NCBI GenBank assembly: GCA_041621405.1
Contig: JBFKAV010000165.1
Span: forward strand, 1 to 7,471
Source: JBFKAV01 sp041621405
Lineage (GTDB): Bacteria > Pseudomonadota > Alphaproteobacteria > Rhodobacterales > Rhodobacteraceae
Length of the DNA: 7,471 bases
Reading direction: 5' to 3'
In this document: positions 5,723-7,471 of the stretch, piece by piece
How the letters are laid out: every line of letters begins with the position of its first letter
Numbering within the stretch: position 1 is the first letter of the stretch
Translations under genes and position numbers: made by a program
The notes under the pieces: generated by a model
Told to the model about the DNA's origin: nothing
Database searches by the model: none
Seen by the model: only the letters and a program-made list of their open reading frames with translations

Positions 5723-7471
5723 TCAGTTCCGGACGAGGCGCTGGTCGAGCAGCGGCGTGATCCGCCGCACCGTGACCCGCCGGTTCCGCCGCTCGTCCTC
5801 CAGCGTTTCGATCTTGAGGTCGCTCTCGCCGTAGCCCTGGACCACCATGTTCTCGGGCGGCACGCCGAAATACTCGGTCAGCGCCAGCGCCACAGATTCC
5901 GCCCGGCGGTCGGAAAGCGCGAGGTTGAACGCGGCCGAGCCCACGGCGTCGGTATGCCCCTCGATCAGGAACATCTCGCCGGGGTTGTCGTCGATCAGCG
6001 CCACCATCAGATCGCCCAGGCGCAGGAGTTCCCCGGCCTCCGAAGGCTCGATGGCGGCCGAGCCCGACTGGAAGGTGACCGGATCGAACGCGATCTCGGG
6101 CACCAGCTTGCGGACCCGTTCGATCTCGCGGACCTGGCGCAGCGAGAAGCTCCTGCCCGGGTCGCGCGCGGCGCGGTCCAGCGCGAGCCGGAGCGCGAGG
6201 GGATCGGTCTCGTCGAGCGAGACCTCGACGGGCGCGGGATCGGGCAGCCGCTCGACCACCACGGGCTCGTAGGTCTCGATGTCGTCGATCAGGAGCACCT
6301 GGCGCCCGTCCGCGTCCTCGCGTACCCGGCGGAGCACGCGGCCCGAGGCGTCGCGGATGGTGATGATCCGCGTGCCGTCGTCGCGGGTCACCGTCGTGCG
6401 GGTCGAGCCGTCGTTGAAGGTCTCGGTGCGGACGGTGGAGCCGGGCTGGCGCAAGAGCGCGTCGTCGTCCTTCAGGACGTAGTAGTCGTCGCCGCCGCGA
6501 CGCATCACCACCCGGTCGCCGGTATTCGCCACCACCTCGTCGCCATTCGACAGGATCGCGCCGACGGCAAGGATGCCGAGCCCGATGAGCGCCGCCTTCT
6601 CGAAGTCCGAAAGCCCGCCGCCGTCGCCGGCCCCGGCGCGGACAGCGCCGGAGGCGGTGGTGGCGAATTCCTCGCCGGACTGGCGGGTGTCGGCCTCGGT
6701 GATCTCGGTTTCGACCGTCGCCTCGGCCGCAGCCGCGTCCCCGGCAGCCGCCGCAGCGGCCGGCGCGCCGGCTCCGCCCTCGGCCGGGTCGGCCGCGACG
6801 CCCAGAAGCTCAAGCACCTTGCGCGCCTCCTCGACTCGCTCCTCGGCGCCCTCGATCACGAGCGGCGCCTCGGCAACCGGCGCCGTCTCCTGCCCTGACG
6901 CGGGGGCGTCGGCGGCAGCCTCCTCGGCCTCGGGCGCCTCGGAAGCGGGCACCTCGGTTGCCGTGGCTTCGGCGGCCGGAGCCTCCTTCGTCGACCCGGG
7001 GGCCTGCCCGGCCGGCTCCTCGGCGGCGGCGTCCTCGGCCGTCGGTTCGGCGGCTTCGGACGCCTCCTCCGGCGTTGCTTCCTCGCCCGCTTCTTCGGGC
7101 GCAGGCTCGTCTGCCGGTGCGGGCTCTTCGGCCTGGCCTTCTGCTGCCGGCGCTTCCGTCTCGGGGGCGGGCTCCTCGGCCGCTTCCGCTTCCGAAGCTA
7201 CTTCCTCGGCAGACGGTGTCTCTTCCGCCGCCGAGTCCTCGGCTGGCTCGGCTACCTCGGCTGCGGGCTCATCGGCTGCGGGCTCATCGACCGCAGGTTC
7301 TTCCGCCGGCATGGCCTCCTCGGCGGCCGGTTCTTCGGATGCCGCGGGCTCCTCGGACTTAGGTGCCTCTTTCGGCTCGGCTTCCCCGGCGGCCTCCTCG
7401 GCCGCGGACTCATCAGCCGGGGCCGCCTCCTCCGCCGCGGGCTCCTCGGCCTCCTCGGGAAGGATCATCTC
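5723..7471 (-). CDS. OmpA-family envelope protein with acidic Ala/Glu/Pro-rich N-terminal region (5' end outside window)
   Basis: At least 582 codons are visible. The frame stays open to the window edge, so the true start, and probably a signal peptide, lie beyond it; numbering here is from the internal ATG at 7466-7468. Residues 1 to about 205 are low-complexity Ala/Glu/Pro/Asp with about 66 acidic residues in the first 200, only three Lys and no Arg before 211. Then come a helix-prone segment (about 203-222), an Ala/Gly linker, a short hydrophobic stretch (about 292-306), and a beta-rich region with NTGDRVV and FNDGSTRTTVTRDDGT (about 310-395). The C-terminal OmpA domain (about 460-575) carries GHTDAVG and LSDRRAESV. 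Asp507 and Arg522 are 15 residues apart, like the diaminopimelate-binding pair of E. coli OmpA, so peptidoglycan binding is expected. No beta-barrel is apparent; the protein may be inner-membrane anchored or periplasmic. It is the first visible gene of the run leading to ycjX and ycjF. Confidence 0.88.
   Translation of the reverse strand, partial: EMILPEEAEEPAAEEAAPADESAAEEAAGEAEPKEAPKSEEPAASEEPAAEEAMPAEEPAVDEPAADEPAAEVAEPAEDSAAEETPSAEEVASEAEAAEEPAPETEAPAAEGQAEEPAPADEPAPEEAGEEATPEEASEAAEPTAEDAAAEEPAGQAPGSTKEAPAAEATATEVPASEAPEAEEAAADAPASGQETAPVAEAPLVIEGAEERVEEARKVLELLGVAADPAEGGAGAPAAAAAAGDAAAAEATVETEITEADTRQSGEEFATTASGAVRAGAGDGGGLSDFEKAALIGLGILAVGAILSNGDEVVANTGDRVVMRRGGDDYYVLKDDDALLRQPGSTVRTETFNDGSTRTTVTRDDGTRIITIRDASGRVLRRVREDADGRQVLLIDDIETYEPVVVERLPDPAPVEVSLDETDPLALRLALDRAARDPGRSFSLRQVREIERVRKLVPEIAFDPVTFQSGSAAIEPSEAGELLRLGDLMVALIDDNPGEMFLIEGHTDAVGSAAFNLALSDRRAESVALALTEYFGVPPENMVVQGYGESDLKIETLEDERRNRRVTVRRITPLLDQRLVRN
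7257..7286. repeat. 15-bp tandem repeat, two exact copies
   Basis: TCGGCTGCGGGCTCA occurs at 7257-7271 and immediately again at 7272-7286, followed by a diverged third copy. It lies inside the acidic low-complexity coding region of the OmpA-family gene and encodes repeated EPAAD units. It keeps the frame and is likely a product of replication slippage. Confidence 0.85.

Noticed and set aside
5954..6898. 314-residue plus-strand frame opposite the OmpA-family gene
   Set aside because: It is antisense to a gene with a clear OmpA C-terminal domain; the composition is that of a shadow frame.
7466..7468. ATG as the true start of the OmpA-family gene
   Set aside because: The frame remains open to the window edge and the residues after this ATG lack a signal peptide, so it is more likely an internal methionine.

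Overview
The window is very GC-rich, with strong G/C third-position bias and Shine-Dalgarno sites of the AAGGAG/GAGGAG type. Protein content and style point to an alphaproteobacterium, most likely a member of the Rhodobacteraceae or a close relative; this is inferred from the sequences, not from a search. I see no mobile element, CRISPR array, tRNA, rRNA or sign of recent transfer. It reads as ordinary chromosomal core and near-core sequence.

Left part (1-2555): a divergent pair. The 5' part of a fructose-6-phosphate aldolase/transaldolase-like gene (fsa) runs leftward off the window edge. An 89-bp intergenic region separates it from a complete rightward priA, the primosomal helicase that restarts stalled replication forks. 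priA ends 42 bp from the end of a convergent leftward gene.

Right part (2598-7471): four genes on the minus strand. In transcription order they are a large OmpA-family envelope protein (5' end outside the window), ycjX (P-loop NTPase/GTPase-like, DUF463), ycjF (two-helix membrane protein, DUF697/TIGR01620) and a small exported protein of unknown function. The spacings are 69, 40 and 238 bp. The first three could be co-transcribed. A perfect 10-bp G+C hairpin sits just before the ycjX ribosome binding site. The small exported gene follows a less GC-rich 238-bp gap that holds a 13-bp palindrome and probably its own promoter.

How the genes fit together: the ycjX-ycjF pair is conserved in the same order in enterobacteria, where it is linked to stress responses. 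Here it lies directly downstream of a peptidoglycan-binding OmpA-like protein and upstream of a small periplasmic protein, so the right part may be an envelope-associated module; this is inference from context. I did not find a clearly new biological system. The best second looks are the very acidic, Arg-free N-terminal region of the OmpA-like protein, the hairpin before ycjX, and the small intergenic island near 3070-3185.
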